A stretch of DNA of 44,223 nt from Brenneria roseae subsp. roseae (GTDB lineage: Bacteria > Pseudomonadota > Gammaproteobacteria > Enterobacterales > Enterobacteriaceae), in assembly GCF_003115845.1 (NCBI RefSeq), contig NZ_KZ819041.1:1-44223 (forward strand), written 5' to 3'. Positions 22,042-32,800 of the stretch are shown here, piece after piece. Under the pieces are notes generated by a model. That model had not been told where the DNA came from. It was given only the letters and a program-made list of their open reading frames with translations, and ran no database searches. A program made the position numbers and the translations under genes. Within the stretch, counting starts at the first letter, position 1; each line of letters begins with the position of its first letter.

Positions 22042-22386
22042 ATGCAGATTCGCATGTTACTGGGTATCTCCGCGGTCATCTTGCTTGCCGGCTGTAATAC
22101 AACCAATCAACTCAGTGCCGCAGGACAGGCTGTTACGTTTACGGACACCAAACCGGGTGATGAGTGCCAGTTACTGGGGCAGGTTAGCGGCAGCCAGTCT
22201 AACTGGTTATCTGGTCATGGGAGCGATGGCAGTTCAATGCGCGGTGCGGCGAACGATTTGCGTAATAAAGCTGCGGCGATGGGGGGGAATACCATTTATG
22301 GTACGACCAGCCCGAGTGAAACTTTCTGGTCAAGTTTTGCACCATTAGACAGCAAGATGGTTGGCAACGTATACAAGTGTCCTTAA
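22042..22386 (+). CDS. yjeI: DUF4156-type lipoprotein (YjeI)
   Basis: A small lipoprotein of unknown function, 114 residues. A signal peptide with lipobox LLAGC leads to a lipidated Cys near residue 18. The mature part contains TKPGDECQLLGQVSGSQS and a Gly/Ser-rich segment, and ends in a conserved GNVYKCP, as in E. coli YjeI. The start at 22042 is fixed by GGAGGG at 4-nt spacing; the frame is open back to 22009, but that extension has no signal logic. It lies tail-to-tail with epmB, matching E. coli yjeI near yjeK (epmB). It has its own terminator. Confidence 0.85.
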   Translation: MQIRMLLGISAVILLAGCNTTNQLSAAGQAVTFTDTKPGDECQLLGQVSGSQSNWLSGHGSDGSSMRGAANDLRNKAAAMGGNTIYGTTSPSETFWSSFAPLDSKMVGNVYKCP

Positions 22387-22413
22387 GCGAGAGGCATTTT
22401 TCCTGACAGGGTC

Positions 22414-22441
22414 TTGTATTCAATAAATTGTATTCAATAAA
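22414..22441 (+). repeat. Perfect 14-bp tandem duplication
   Basis: TTGTATTCAATAAA occurs twice back to back, between the yjeI stop codon and its terminator stem. This looks like a recent slippage duplication. Confidence 0.8.
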
Positions 22442-22445
22442 CACT

Positions 22446-22481
22446 CCGGCGAATGCGCAGTGGTGCATTCGCCGGTTTTTT
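22446..22481 (+). terminator. yjeI terminator
   Basis: An 11-bp perfect stem (CCGGCGAATGC / GCATTCGCCGG) with an 8-nt loop, followed by TTTTTT. Confidence 0.9.
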
Positions 22482-22529
22482 ATGGCCGGTCCATCGCCAG
22501 CGATGTTGAAAATCGCTCCCGGTGTTTTT

Positions 22530-23582
22530 TTATCTGAGCGTGACGCCTTCGTCATGACTTTGCCGGAGCCGCAAATCCAGCGGCGTTTTGCTGGCTTCTC
22601 CGCCAATTTCTCGTGCCAGGCGGGGAACCAGATAGCCAGACACTTTTTTCATTAGTCCTTTTACCAGCGAGCGGGCCTCATCGTCGCTGACCAGAAAATG
22701 CGCGGCGCCCTGCACTTTATCCAGAACATGGAGATAGTAAGGTAGTATGCCTGCGTCAAACAGCGCGTTACTCAAGTTTGCCAATGTGTCCGCGTTATCG
22801 TTCACCCCGCGCAGCAGGACGCTCTGATTCAGCAGAGTGACGCCTGCGCGACGCAAACGCGCCATACTTTGTGTTAAATCAGGGTCAATCTCTTGCGGAT
22901 GGTTAATATGCGTGACCAGCAAAACCTGAAGCGATGTCTGCGATAAGCGCTGGCACAGCGTATCGGTAATCCGTGCCGGGATCACCACGGGCAAGCGTGT
23001 ATGGATACGCAGTCGCTTCAGATGCGGTATGTTTTCCAGCTCGGTGATCAGCCAATCAAGCTCATGGTCTTTCGCCATCAGCGGATCGCCGCCGGAGAAG
23101 ATAATTTCATCCAGTTCGGGGTGCGCCTGGATATAATCCAGCGCCTGACGCCAGTTTGTCTTGTTGCCCTGGTTGTCCTGATAGGGGAAATGCCGACGAA
23201 AGCAGTAGCGGCAGTTGACGGCACAGCCGCCTTTTACCAGCAGTAGCGCGCGGTTGTGGTATTTATGCAGTAGCCCCGGTACGACGCTATGCTGTTCGTC
23301 CAACGGATCATGGCTGAATCCCGGTGTGACGATGAATTCTTCGCGTGAGGTGAGCACCTGTAGTAATAGCGGATCGTTCGCATTGCCTTTTTGCATGCGT
23401 GCCGCGAAAGCACGGGGAACACGCAGCGGGAAAAGCTTACGGGCATCATGGCCTTGCCGGAGTTTGGCGTTGTCACTCAGCGCCAAAAGTTGCAGTAATT
23501 CTTCCGGATCGGTAATTACGTCTGCAAGTTGCTGCAACCAATCTTCTCTGGAAGGTATATTTAGGGTTACAATGTGTGCCAT
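22530..23582 (-). CDS. epmB: EF-P beta-lysylation protein EpmB (lysine 2,3-aminomutase)
   Basis: EpmB is a radical SAM, PLP-dependent enzyme that converts L-alpha-lysine to beta-lysine for the modification of EF-P. The 350 residues carry the radical SAM motif CAVNCRYC near residue 115, followed by RRHFPY, and the PLP-enzyme segment FSGGDPLMAKDHE. I placed the start at 23582 (MAHIVTLN, as in E. coli); the frame is open a further eight codons to 23606, but these are not conserved. It is divergent from its substrate gene efp, with only 39 bp between the starts. It acts with EpmA, encoded 5 kb downstream. Confidence 0.96.
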   Translation of the reverse strand: MAHIVTLNIPSREDWLQQLADVITDPEELLQLLALSDNAKLRQGHDARKLFPLRVPRAFAARMQKGNANDPLLLQVLTSREEFIVTPGFSHDPLDEQHSVVPGLLHKYHNRALLLVKGGCAVNCRYCFRRHFPYQDNQGNKTNWRQALDYIQAHPELDEIIFSGGDPLMAKDHELDWLITELENIPHLKRLRIHTRLPVVIPARITDTLCQRLSQTSLQVLLVTHINHPQEIDPDLTQSMARLRRAGVTLLNQSVLLRGVNDNADTLANLSNALFDAGILPYYLHVLDKVQGAAHFLVSDDEARSLVKGLMKKVSGYLVPRLAREIGGEASKTPLDLRLRQSHDEGVTLR

Positions 23583-23621
23583 TTTTTGGCTTAGTACCAG
23601 TATCAAATGTAGAGGGCCTTT

Positions 23622-24188
23622 ATGGCGACTTATTTTAGCAACGATTTCCGTTCCGGTCTTAAAATCATGTTCGAAGGCGAGCCTTATGCCGTCGAATCAA
23701 GTGAGTTCGTCAAACCGGGTAAAGGCCAGGCTTTCGCACGTGTGAAAATGCGTCGTTTGCTGACTGGCAAGTTGATCGAAAAAACATTCAAATCCACGGA
23801 TTCTGCCGAAGGTGCGGATGTTATCGATATGAACCTGACTTACCTGTACAACGACGGTGAGTTCTGGCATTTCATGAATAACGAAACGTTCGAGCAATTG
23901 GCTGCGGATGAGAAAGCGGTTGGCGACAACGCCAAATGGCTGCTTGATCAGGCCGAATGTATCGTAACGCTGTGGAACGGTCAGCCGATTTCCGTGACGC
24001 CGCCGAACTTTGTTGAACTGGAAATTATCGATACTGATCCAGGTCTGAAAGGCGATACTGCCGGTACAGGTGGTAAACCTGCGACGCTGAGCACTGGCGC
24101 GGTAGTAAAAGTGCCATTGTTTGTGCAGATTGGCGAAGTGATCAAAGTGGATACCCGTTCTGGCGAGTATGTATCCCGCGTTAAGTAA
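23622..24188 (+). CDS. efp: Elongation factor P (EF-P)
   Basis: EF-P binds the ribosome between the P and E sites and relieves stalling at polyproline. The 188 residues are nearly identical to E. coli. The KOW-like domain I carries the modified lysine Lys34 in KPGKGQAF, followed by two OB domains ([15 protein letters not shown]; the C-terminus GEYVSRVK). Both modifying enzymes, EpmB (adjacent, divergent) and EpmA, are encoded in this window. EpmC (hydroxylase) is not. The gene has a strong terminator. Confidence 0.98.
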   Translation: MATYFSNDFRSGLKIMFEGEPYAVESSEFVKPGKGQAFARVKMRRLLTGKLIEKTFKSTDSAEGADVIDMNLTYLYNDGEFWHFMNNETFEQLAADEKAVGDNAKWLLDQAECIVTLWNGQPISVTPPNFVELEIIDTDPGLKGDTAGTGGKPATLSTGAVVKVPLFVQIGEVIKVDTRSGEYVSRVK

Positions 24189-24208
24189 TTAATTCTTTTT
24201 TAAAAAAA

Positions 24209-24265
24209 CACCGCCTTTATCGAGCTGTCACCCGCGAGTTGGGCAGTTCGATAGGCGGTTTTTTT
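24209..24265 (+). terminator. efp terminator
   Basis: ACCGCC and GGCGGT form the base of a long interrupted stem (upper pairing ATCGAGCTG with CAGTTCGAT), followed by seven T. The run of A before the stem could also make it work on the other strand. Confidence 0.85.
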
Positions 24266-24312
24266 GCCTGGATAAGCCTGATTCCTTCATTAAGCATGAA
24301 AAGTGCCACGAA

Positions 24313-24336
24313 ATAGTCAATATTGACTATGCTTAA
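24313..24336 (+). promoter_or_regulatory. Palindrome and sigma-S-like promoter of the entericidin gene
   Basis: ATAGTCAATATTGACTAT (24313-24330) is a perfect 18-bp palindrome. Overlapping its right half, CTATGCTTAA (24327-24336) closely matches the sigma-S extended -10 (CTATACTTAA). E. coli ecnB is known to be sigma-S dependent and repressed through EnvZ/OmpR. The palindrome is placed to block this promoter; the binding protein is unknown. Confidence 0.55.
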
Positions 24337-24373
24337 CGAGACGCTTTCTCTTACCTTTAAGAAGGAATTACTT

Positions 24374-24505
24374 ATGTTGAAGAAAAGTCTTGCTGCTATT
24401 CTCTCTGTGCTAATTCTATCAGCCGTTGTGGGGTGTAATACTACCCGCGGTGTTGGACAGGATGTTGAAGCCGGAGGGGAAGCGATACAGCGTAGTGCGC
24501 AGTAA
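24374..24505 (+). CDS. ecnB: Entericidin EcnA/EcnB family lipoprotein
   Basis: A 43-residue small lipoprotein of the entericidin family. In E. coli the ecnAB locus encodes an antidote (EcnA) and a bacteriolytic lipoprotein toxin (EcnB). The signal peptide ends at the lipobox VVGC, giving a lipidated Cys near residue 21. The mature part begins [15 protein letters not shown], the family hallmark, and ends with AIQRSAQ. The start is fixed by AAGGA 8 nt before the ATG. The sequence is closer to EcnB than to EcnA. Only one of the two genes is present, so antidote/toxin pairing cannot be assumed. Confidence 0.88.
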   Translation: MLKKSLAAILSVLILSAVVGCNTTRGVGQDVEAGGEAIQRSAQ

Positions 24506-24970
24506 GCGGTAAAAGGTTCTTCATATGAGGGAGGCGTTACCATGGCGTTTTCCTCTGGATGGCGGTGATGTTACTTATTTAAAAGGGTTGTTTCAAACGG
24601 GTTATATTTGGGCGATGGGAAGAGTATTCTTTATACCCCGGGATAAAGTCATGAGGTGATACTCATTTCTGAGTCCGGCCTGTTTGAATTCAATCATGAT
24701 TTGTAATCAACATTAGTTAAAATGGTTATTTGTTAAGTCGCATAGTTTGTCAGGGCCTGCATCATAAACAGGTCATTTATTAAATGATAATTATTCCTCA
24801 TTGATTAATATTCTGCTTTTCTCCCCACATTTTGATTATTGATTTCTGATATTTTCAGCCGTTCCTTTAATTATGGTTTCCGCCTTTTGCCGATTAACCG
24901 GCTTATTGGGATAGATGAATTAATCAATTAGCCGGGGGATCATCGAGCGTTCAGCGGTTTCTGCTAATTT
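24506..24970. other. Intergenic region between the entericidin gene and frdD
   Basis: In E. coli this place holds sugE, blc and ampC; none is present here. The stretch is AT-rich. The only open frame with a plausible ribosome site is a 44-codon frame at 24525-24659, discussed as a finding. I see no other gene or strong structure. Confidence 0.5.
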
Positions 24971-25002
24971 GGAAAAGAAAACGGCCTGCACAGGCAGGCC
25001 GT
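24971..25002 (-). terminator. Terminator of the frdABCD operon
   Basis: On the minus strand a perfect 9-bp stem (ACGGCCTGC / GCAGGCCGT) with a 4-nt loop is followed by TTTTCTTTTCC, 19 bp after the frdD stop. Confidence 0.85.
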
Positions 25003-25021
25003 TAATAGCGGACAAGGTCGC

Positions 25022-25788
<767 letters not shown>

Positions 25789-25801
25789 TATTGCCCCTCC
25801 C

Positions 25802-26536
25802 TTATTGTGGCTTCAGCATGGCAATCATGAAGTCTTTGGCACTTTCCACCTTGCCTTGCTGGATTGCAGCGGCCGGGTCGACATGCTTCGGACAAACCTC
25901 TGAGCAGTAACCTACAAAGGTACAACTCCAGACCCCATTATCACCGTTCAACTGCGGCATACGCTCTTTTTTACCGCGATCGCGGTTATCCAGATTGTAA
26001 CGATGCGCCAGTGTGATCGCTGCCGGACCAATGAATTCAGGATTCAGGCCGAACTGCGGACAGGCGGCGTAGCAGAGACCACAGTTGATACAACCGGAGA
26101 ACTGATGGTATTTGGCCATCTGCGCCGGGGTTTGTTTGTTGGGGCCATCAGCCGGTTTACGATCGTTGCCGATTATATAAGGTTTGATGGCTTCCAGGCT
26201 CTCAATGAAGTGAGTCATGTCGACCACGAGATCGCGTTCGATGGGGAAGTTGCCCAGCGCTTCAACCTTCAATCCGTCCTGATAATCACGCAGGAAGGTT
26301 TTACAGGCCAGCTTGGGCACGTTATTCACCATCATGCCGCATGAACCACAGATCGCCATACGGCAGGACCAGCGGTAGGAGAGATCCGCCGCCAGGTTAT
26401 CTTTAATATAACCCAGCGCGTCCAGCAGGGAAGTCTGCTTGTTGAATGGAACGTCAAACGTCTCAAAATGCGGCTCGCTGTCCTGTTCTGGATTGTAGCG
26501 CATGACTTCCATTTTCAGGGTTTGCATCTCAGCCAT
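25802..26536 (-). CDS. frdB: Fumarate reductase iron-sulfur subunit FrdB
   Basis: FrdB passes electrons from menaquinol to the flavin subunit through three clusters. The 244-residue protein carries the plant-type 2Fe-2S ligands ([10 protein letters not shown], with a further Cys at KLACKTF) and two ferredoxin-type sets ([12 protein letters not shown] and CSEVCPKHV) for the 4Fe-4S and 3Fe-4S clusters. I placed the start at 26536 (MAEMQ), which overlaps the frdA stop by 8 bp and matches the E. coli length; the open frame extends to 26590 inside frdA. Confidence 0.97.
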   Translation of the reverse strand: MAEMQTLKMEVMRYNPEQDSEPHFETFDVPFNKQTSLLDALGYIKDNLAADLSYRWSCRMAICGSCGMMVNNVPKLACKTFLRDYQDGLKVEALGNFPIERDLVVDMTHFIESLEAIKPYIIGNDRKPADGPNKQTPAQMAKYHQFSGCINCGLCYAACPQFGLNPEFIGPAAITLAHRYNLDNRDRGKKERMPQLNGDNGVWSCTFVGYCSEVCPKHVDPAAAIQQGKVESAKDFMIAMLKPQ

Positions 26537-28325
26537 TCGCCTGCTCCTTCTTGCTTTTATCCTGAGCATCGCCTTCGGCGCCATAAACACGTTTGGCCGG
26601 CGGCAGTTTGGTGATTTTCACATCGGAGTACTCCAGATGTGGCGCACCTTCAGGGTTATAAAAAGCCAGCGTGTGCTTCAGGTAGTTAACGTCATCACGC
26701 TCGGTGCAACCTTCATCCAGACGTTGGTGAGCGCCACGGGATTCTTTACGATTGATGGCGGAGTGCGCCATACATTCTGCGACGTCCAGACTGTGTCCCA
26801 GCTCAATGGTATAAAGCAGGTCAGTATTGAACACGCTGGAATGGTCGGTAATTTTCACCCGTTTGAAGCGTTCTTTCAGCTCGGTGATTTTATCAACGGT
26901 TTTTTGCATCAGGTCCGTTGTACGATAAATTCCGCAGCCTTCTTCCATGGACAGCCCCAGTTCATCACGGATTTTCGCCCAGCTTTCGGTGCCTTCCTGT
27001 TTCATCAGGTCGTTCAGACGCTGTTCGACATCACGGGTTTGCGCATCCAGTGCGCTGCCGTTGGCGGGCGCCGCAGACTGGGAGCGCTGTACCGCTTGCT
27101 CGCCGGCTACGCGGCCAAATACCACCAGTTCCGCCAGCGAGTTGGAACCGAGACGGTTTGCGCCGTGCAGGCCGACAGACGAACATTCACCGACGGCAAA
27201 CAGACCTTTGATGCGGGTTTCGCAGTTTTGATCGGTTTCGATGCCACCCATGGTGTAGTGGGCGGTAGGCCGAATCGGAATCGGTTCTTTTACCGGATCA
27301 ACGCCAACATAGGCTTGCGCCAGTTCGCAGATGAACGGCAGACGCTCTTTGAGTTTTTTCTCGCCAAGGTGGCGCAGGTCAAGATAGACCACGTCGCCCA
27401 ACGGAGTGGAAATGGTGCGTCCCGCACGCCACTCATGCCAGAACGCCTGAGACACCTTGTCACGCGGGCCCAGCTCCATGTATTTGTTTTTCGGCTGACC
27501 CAGCGGGGTTTCAGGACCCATGCCGTAATCCTGCAAATAACGATAGCCGTCTTTGTTGACCATGATCCCGCCTTCGCCACGGCAGCCTTCGGTCATCAAA
27601 ATGCCCGAGCCTGGCAGGCCGGTCGGGTGATACTGCACGAATTCCATGTCGCGCAAGGGTACGCCGTGGCGGAATGCCATGCCCATACCGTCACCGGTAA
27701 CGATGCCGCCATTGGTGTTGTAGCGATACACCCGGCCCGCGCCGCCGGTGGCGATAACCACCGCGTTTGCGCGTATCTGGATTAATGAGCCTTCCATCAT
27801 ATTGATGGCGACGACACCGCGTGCATGGCCGTCATCAACCAGCACATCCAGAACGAAATGCTCATCGAAACGCTGAATTTGTGGGTATTTGAGCGAGGTC
27901 TGGAACAGCGTATGCAGCATGTGGAAGCCGGTTTTATCGGCGGCAAACCAGGTTCGTTCTATTTTCATTCCGCCGAAGCGGCGAACGTTAACAGAACCAT
28001 CAGGTTTACGGCTCCACGGGCAGCCCCATTGTTCCATCTGGATCATTTCTTCAGGACAGTGTTTGACGAAGTGTTCGACAACGTCTTGTTCACATAGCCA
28101 GTCGCCACCTGAAACGGTGTCGTTGAAATGATAATCGAAGCTATCGTGATCCTGAGTGACCGCTGCTGATCCGCCTTCTGCCGCCACGGTATGGCTACGC
28201 ATAGGGTAGACTTTTGAGATCAGCGCAATTTTCAGTTGGGGATTAGCTTCAGCGGCAGCAATTGCCGCTCGTAAGCCAGCGCCCCCGGCCCCGATAATGG
28301 CCAAGTCGGCATTAAAGGTTTGCAC
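26529..28325 (-). CDS. frdA: Fumarate reductase flavoprotein subunit FrdA
   Basis: FrdA reduces fumarate to succinate in anaerobic respiration. The 598 residues contain the N-terminal FAD dinucleotide motif ([12 protein letters not shown]), the covalent FAD histidine at His45 ([11 protein letters not shown]) and the active-site segments [21 protein letters not shown] and [13 protein letters not shown]. The start is a GTG at 28325 behind GGAGG; an ATG 5 nt upstream is out of frame. E. coli frdA also begins with GTG. It is the first gene of frdABCD. A possible FNR site lies upstream. Confidence 0.97.
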   Translation of the reverse strand: MQTFNADLAIIGAGGAGLRAAIAAAEANPQLKIALISKVYPMRSHTVAAEGGSAAVTQDHDSFDYHFNDTVSGGDWLCEQDVVEHFVKHCPEEMIQMEQWGCPWSRKPDGSVNVRRFGGMKIERTWFAADKTGFHMLHTLFQTSLKYPQIQRFDEHFVLDVLVDDGHARGVVAINMMEGSLIQIRANAVVIATGGAGRVYRYNTNGGIVTGDGMGMAFRHGVPLRDMEFVQYHPTGLPGSGILMTEGCRGEGGIMVNKDGYRYLQDYGMGPETPLGQPKNKYMELGPRDKVSQAFWHEWRAGRTISTPLGDVVYLDLRHLGEKKLKERLPFICELAQAYVGVDPVKEPIPIRPTAHYTMGGIETDQNCETRIKGLFAVGECSSVGLHGANRLGSNSLAELVVFGRVAGEQAVQRSQSAAPANGSALDAQTRDVEQRLNDLMKQEGTESWAKIRDELGLSMEEGCGIYRTTDLMQKTVDKITELKERFKRVKITDHSSVFNTDLLYTIELGHSLDVAECMAHSAINRKESRGAHQRLDEGCTERDDVNYLKHTLAFYNPEGAPHLEYSDVKITKLPPAKRVYGAEGDAQDKSKKEQANG

Positions 28326-28842
28326 TGCATTCCTCCAGTTACTTAAGTTAATTAAGTTAAAATAAAAAAATAATATCTATTCATTTCTATCTTTATATAT
28401 CCACATATATCCGCGGAACGCTTTATGCATGTAACTGTATGAAAAATTGATTCGCGAACATATTAAGAATAGACATAACTCTATTTTTTGTATGGGAATG
28501 AGTATAGCGAATTATAGGTAGATGAAATTTGATGTGATCCAGCATTTTGCTTTTTTTTCAGGGAGTACGGTAATAAGAGATAAAAACGTGATCGAAAGGC
28601 TTATTTTTATAAAAATAGTGCTTTTATTTCTTTAATAACTCTTTTGCAGGCTATACAGGAAAATGTTTCACTGGATATATCGCTGCCCGCTTTCGTGTTG
28701 CAGGTACGCGGGTTTCCTCTCGTACTTATGCCGCTCCACCTGACGGAACAACGCCGCGCGTTGCTAAAAAACGTGCCGGCGTTTGTCTGCCCGCGCTGAT
28801 GCGGGTAGACTGCTTCACCTGTTTGACTTTGGAGTAATAGCC
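28326..28842. promoter_or_regulatory. Divergent frdA-epmA control region
   Basis: A 517-bp region. The frdA side is AT-rich and holds TTGAT-N4-GAACA (28447-28460), a half-conserved FNR site. E. coli frd is FNR-activated through a similarly weak site. The epmA side is more GC-rich and holds a stem-loop (GTCTGCCCGC / GCGGGTAGAC, 28785-28810) some 30 bp before the epmA start. No convincing gene is present. Confidence 0.4.
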
Positions 28843-29820
28843 ATGAGCGAGACGGCAAGTTGGCAACCCAGTGCATCTGTCGCTAATTTGTTGAAGCGTG
28901 CGTCGATAGTCTCAGCTATCCGGCGTTTCTTCACCGATCGCGGGGTACTGGAGGTTGAAACGCCGGCGATGAGCCAGGCAACGGTCACGGACGTTTATTT
29001 ATGCCCGTTCCAGACCCGTTTCGTTGGGCCGGGTGCTGCTGATGGGATGACGCTGTATCTGATGACCAGCCCTGAATACCACATGAAACGACTGCTGGCC
29101 GCAGGCAGCGGTCCGATTTTTCAACTATGCCGCAGCTTTCGTAATGAAGAGTCCGGTAGATACCATAACCCAGAATTTACCATGCTGGAATGGTATCGGC
29201 CGCATTACGACATGTACCGACTGATGAATGAAGTCGATGATTTACTACAGCAGGTACTGGACTGCGAAAGTGCGGAGATGCTTTCGTATCAACAGGCCTT
29301 CCTGCGCCATTTGGAGATTGATCCGCTGTCTGTGGACAAAGCCCAACTGCGCGAAGCGGCGGAAAAGCTGGGACTGGGCGACATCGCCTGCCGTGAAGAC
29401 GATCGTGATGCGCTGGTGCAAATGTTGTTTACCTTCGGCGTGGAGCCGAACATCGGCCGTGACAAACCGGCGTTTGTTTACCATTTCCCGGCAACGCAGG
29501 CCTCACTGGCTGAAATTAGCACCGAGGATCATCGTGTCGCCGAGCGTTTTGAAGTCTATTTCAAAGGCATTGAACTGGCGAACGGTTTTCGCGAACTGAC
29601 TGACAGCGATGAGCAGCGTCAGCGCTTCGAGCAGGATAACCGCAAGCGCGCGGCGCGCGGTTTACCCCAGCAGCCTATTGATGAAAACCTGCTGGCTGCA
29701 CTGAAGCATGGCCTTCCGGAATGTGCAGGGGTGGCGTTGGGCGTTGATCGCCTGATTATGCTGGCATTGAACGCGGAAAAGCTGAGTGATGTGATCGCGT
29801 TTTCGGTCGAGCGTTCCTGA
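28843..29820 (+). CDS. epmA: EF-P lysine ligase EpmA (GenX/PoxA)
   Basis: EpmA attaches (R)-beta-lysine to Lys34 of EF-P using ATP. It is a class II lysyl-tRNA-synthetase-like catalytic core without the anticodon domain, 325 residues as in E. coli. Class II motif 2 is [20 protein letters not shown]-like (near residue 100), and motif 3 is [12 protein letters not shown] (near residue 300). I placed the start at 28843, where GGAG lies 8 nt upstream and the N-terminus [12 protein letters not shown] is conserved; the frame is open back to 28783. It completes the EF-P modification set with epmB and efp. Confidence 0.96.
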   Translation: MSETASWQPSASVANLLKRASIVSAIRRFFTDRGVLEVETPAMSQATVTDVYLCPFQTRFVGPGAADGMTLYLMTSPEYHMKRLLAAGSGPIFQLCRSFRNEESGRYHNPEFTMLEWYRPHYDMYRLMNEVDDLLQQVLDCESAEMLSYQQAFLRHLEIDPLSVDKAQLREAAEKLGLGDIACREDDRDALVQMLFTFGVEPNIGRDKPAFVYHFPATQASLAEISTEDHRVAERFEVYFKGIELANGFRELTDSDEQRQRFEQDNRKRAARGLPQQPIDENLLAALKHGLPECAGVALGVDRLIMLALNAEKLSDVIAFSVERS

Positions 29821-29832
29821 TATTTCGCTGCG

Positions 29833-29860
29833 AAAAGGCGGGGCAAGCTGCTGCCCCGCC
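29833..29860 (-). terminator. Terminator downstream of mscM
   Basis: On the minus strand, GGCGGGGCA and TGCCCCGCC pair in a 9-bp stem followed by TTTTCG, 14 bp after the mscM stop. On the plus strand the same stem follows epmA but lacks a T-run. Confidence 0.75.
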
Positions 29861-29873
29861 CTGATGCTTGTTA

Positions 29874-32800
29874 TTATAAGCTTCCTGCTGTCCGATTTTT
29901 GGACGTCAATGTATTCCCTCTACGCGATAGGTTGTCCATCCGCATCTGGAAGGGTGGGAATGGCAGCACCATGTTGTGTTTACGGTAATTCTCCAGAATC
30001 AACTGGTGCAGTTCATGCCGCAACGGCATGCGATGACCCATTTCCGCCGCGAAAATACGCAGTTCGAAAATCTGAATACCCTGCTGCAAATCGACCAGAA
30101 AGGCTTCCGGCGGCGGATTTTCTAATATCAGCGAGCAGCGGCTGACCGCATCCATCAGCAAATCGGTGACTTCCTTGCTGTCCGCTTCAGCGGGAGCCGG
30201 GATCGTCAAGACCACGCGCGTCACGGAGTCTGACAGAGACCAGTTAATAAATTGCTCGGTAATAAAGGCTTTGTTCGGCACGATAATCTCTTTGCGGTCC
30301 CAGTCGGAAATCGTGGTCGCGCGCGTATTAATGCGCATGACGCTCCCCGTGAGATCGCGGATGGTAACGGTATCGCCGATACGTATCGGTTTTTCAAACA
30401 GGATAATCAGGCCGGAAATAAAGTTGGCGAAGATTTCCTGCAAGCCAAACCCTAATCCCACACCGAGCGCGGCAACCAGCCATTGCAATTTTGCCCACTC
30501 AATCCCGATCAGCGAGAAGCCCATCAGGCAGCCAATCAGCATCAGAATATATTTGCTGATGGTGGTGATGGCGTAACCGCTGCCCGGCGACAAATCAAGA
30601 TGTTGTAACAGGGCCAGCTCCAGTAAGGCTGGCAGGTTGCGCACCAGTTGGGCGGTAATCACAAAAATCAGCACGGCAATGAGAACGGAGCCCAATGTAA
30701 TCGCCTGAACGTTTTCCACGCCTTTGACCGTACTGGTGACGTCCCACAGGCTGATATTTTCCAGGAAAGCAAAAGCGGAATGGATTTCAGACCACAGAAC
30801 GATGACGGAAACCAGGGCGATAAGCGTCAGGATGGAACGAACCAACTGTAGGGATTTAGCGCTGATCGCATCCAAATCCACCACCGGTTCCTCAATCGCT
30901 TCCGAACTGTTTTCGTGCGTCGAACCTGACTGGGTTTCCTCTTCTCCGCGGGCCCGCTGCGCCAAAATTTCTGAACGGCGCTGCTTGGCGCGATCAAAAG
31001 CGATACGGCGTCGCTGAATGAGCATCCAGCGACGAATAATATGGTAGACAACCAGCAGGAAAAACCAAATGGATACGGACGTTTCCAGCCTGACCAACAG
31101 CGCCTGCGCCGTTGCCAGATAGCCGATGCAGGATGCCAGCGCGGCGACCAGCGGAACGCATATCAGCAGATTCCACATGGCTCGGTTAACCGAATTCTCG
31201 CCCGAACCTTCTTTATCCAGATAAAGCGGGATACCGGCGCGTTTAAGGCTGGTGGTCACCAGACTCAATGCCAAACAGAGCAGAATGAAGCACAAGCGCC
31301 CCAGCGTGCTGGAGAATTTGCGATCGTCCAGGTTATCGAAAGTAATCAACGCCATGACTAATGGCACGATAAACGCAATGGAGAGACGGTAGTAGCGCAT
31401 CGCTCTGGCGACCCGCTCGGGCGACCAGCGGAAGTGAACGATAAACAGTCCCTGAGGATGAGCGAATGACGCACTGATCATCACCAGCCACATTAAAGGA
31501 ACGGTAGCGGTAACGCTGTCGCCAATGGCCACTGCAACCGGATAAGGCCAGGCATTTTGCAAGCCGTAGCCCAGAGCGGCCCAGAGCACCGGCAATGGCA
31601 GCGCCGTCAGGATTGACCAGAAAACGGTACGCAGCGTCAGCGTAAAGTGGTCGAGGGTGACTTTGCCTACCCGACCGCTGGCGCGTTCCAGAAAAGCGTG
31701 GTAATGACGACGGGAACTGATGCTGAACCCCACCAGTAACAGGGCGCCCAGTAGCGGGATGATCGTTTCGCGGCTGGTTACCATCATGATCATGGCGCTG
31801 CTGAGTTGGGTAAAGGTATCCAAAGACAGCAGAAGTGTCAGATCCTGTACCAGCTTCAGCGGATAAGAGAAGGTAATCGGGTTGACGTCAGCCACCCAGA
31901 AAAGGTAGCGGTGAGCCGCTTCTTTCGTCTCTCTTAATGCATCTTCCAACTGGTTATTCGCCACTTTGAGCTTGGTCAACTCCAGAATCTGAGCATCGCA
32001 ACCCGAGATCAATGAGGTCAGCAAGTCGCGCTGGGTGCGCAGCTGATCGGTCAGGATGCGCTGCTGGGCGGTACTCAGCGGCGTACCGTCATCCTGTTTC
32101 GACTGATCAGGGTCGTGTGGCTTATTGATCAGATCCTCAAAATGCAGACGTTGAACGCGTAGCTGCGCCATATCGCTGTCCAACAGCTGTGGTTTGGGCA
32201 TTTCCGGCAGCCGTGCAACTTGCGCCCGCAGGGTTTCGCCTAATACTGGCGAGACGCCGAGCCATTGCGCCTGTTCACGGATAGTGGTCAGCGCCTGGCG
32301 GACCTGGAGCGTATGCGTGGTGGCCTGACGCTGCTGAGAGGCGATCAGGTCCATACGCTGTGCCTGCTGATTCAGCGCGACGGACAGTTCCCGGTTGATC
32401 TTTAACTGATCGCTGATAACGCCGGGTAAATCGCCGCTTTGTTCTGCCAGCAGTTCGGTTCGTTCCAGCGCCTGTTCGGCCTCTTTCTGACGCAGGCTAT
32501 TGATGCTGCTGCGTAACTCCTGTAGCTGAATATCCAGTCGGTCGTGCCGTTTTTTATACAGTTCGGCGCGTAAACGGGATAGTTCCTGACGATTACTGGC
32601 TGATAGCTGCGCCAGTTCCAACTCGTCTACAAGACTTTTGCGCAAGGCCGATTCAGCCTGTAGCGCCGCCAACTGCGCCTGTGTCAACGGTGTCGTCGGC
32701 GTACCGAGAGACTGGATGCGGCGTTCCATGTCGCTGAGCGCGCGGCTGGCTTCAGTTTGTTGCTGGGGAAGCTGTCCGAGTGAATCACTGATTTCGCGTG

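Noticed and set aside
26502-27785. 427-codon open frame antisense to frdA/frdB
   Set aside because: It is a shadow of the strongly conserved frdA and frdB coding sequence; no ribosome site or domain is seen.
28607-28876. 89-codon minus-strand frame between frdA and epmA
   Set aside because: It overlaps the epmA start and ribosome site; no recognisable protein features.
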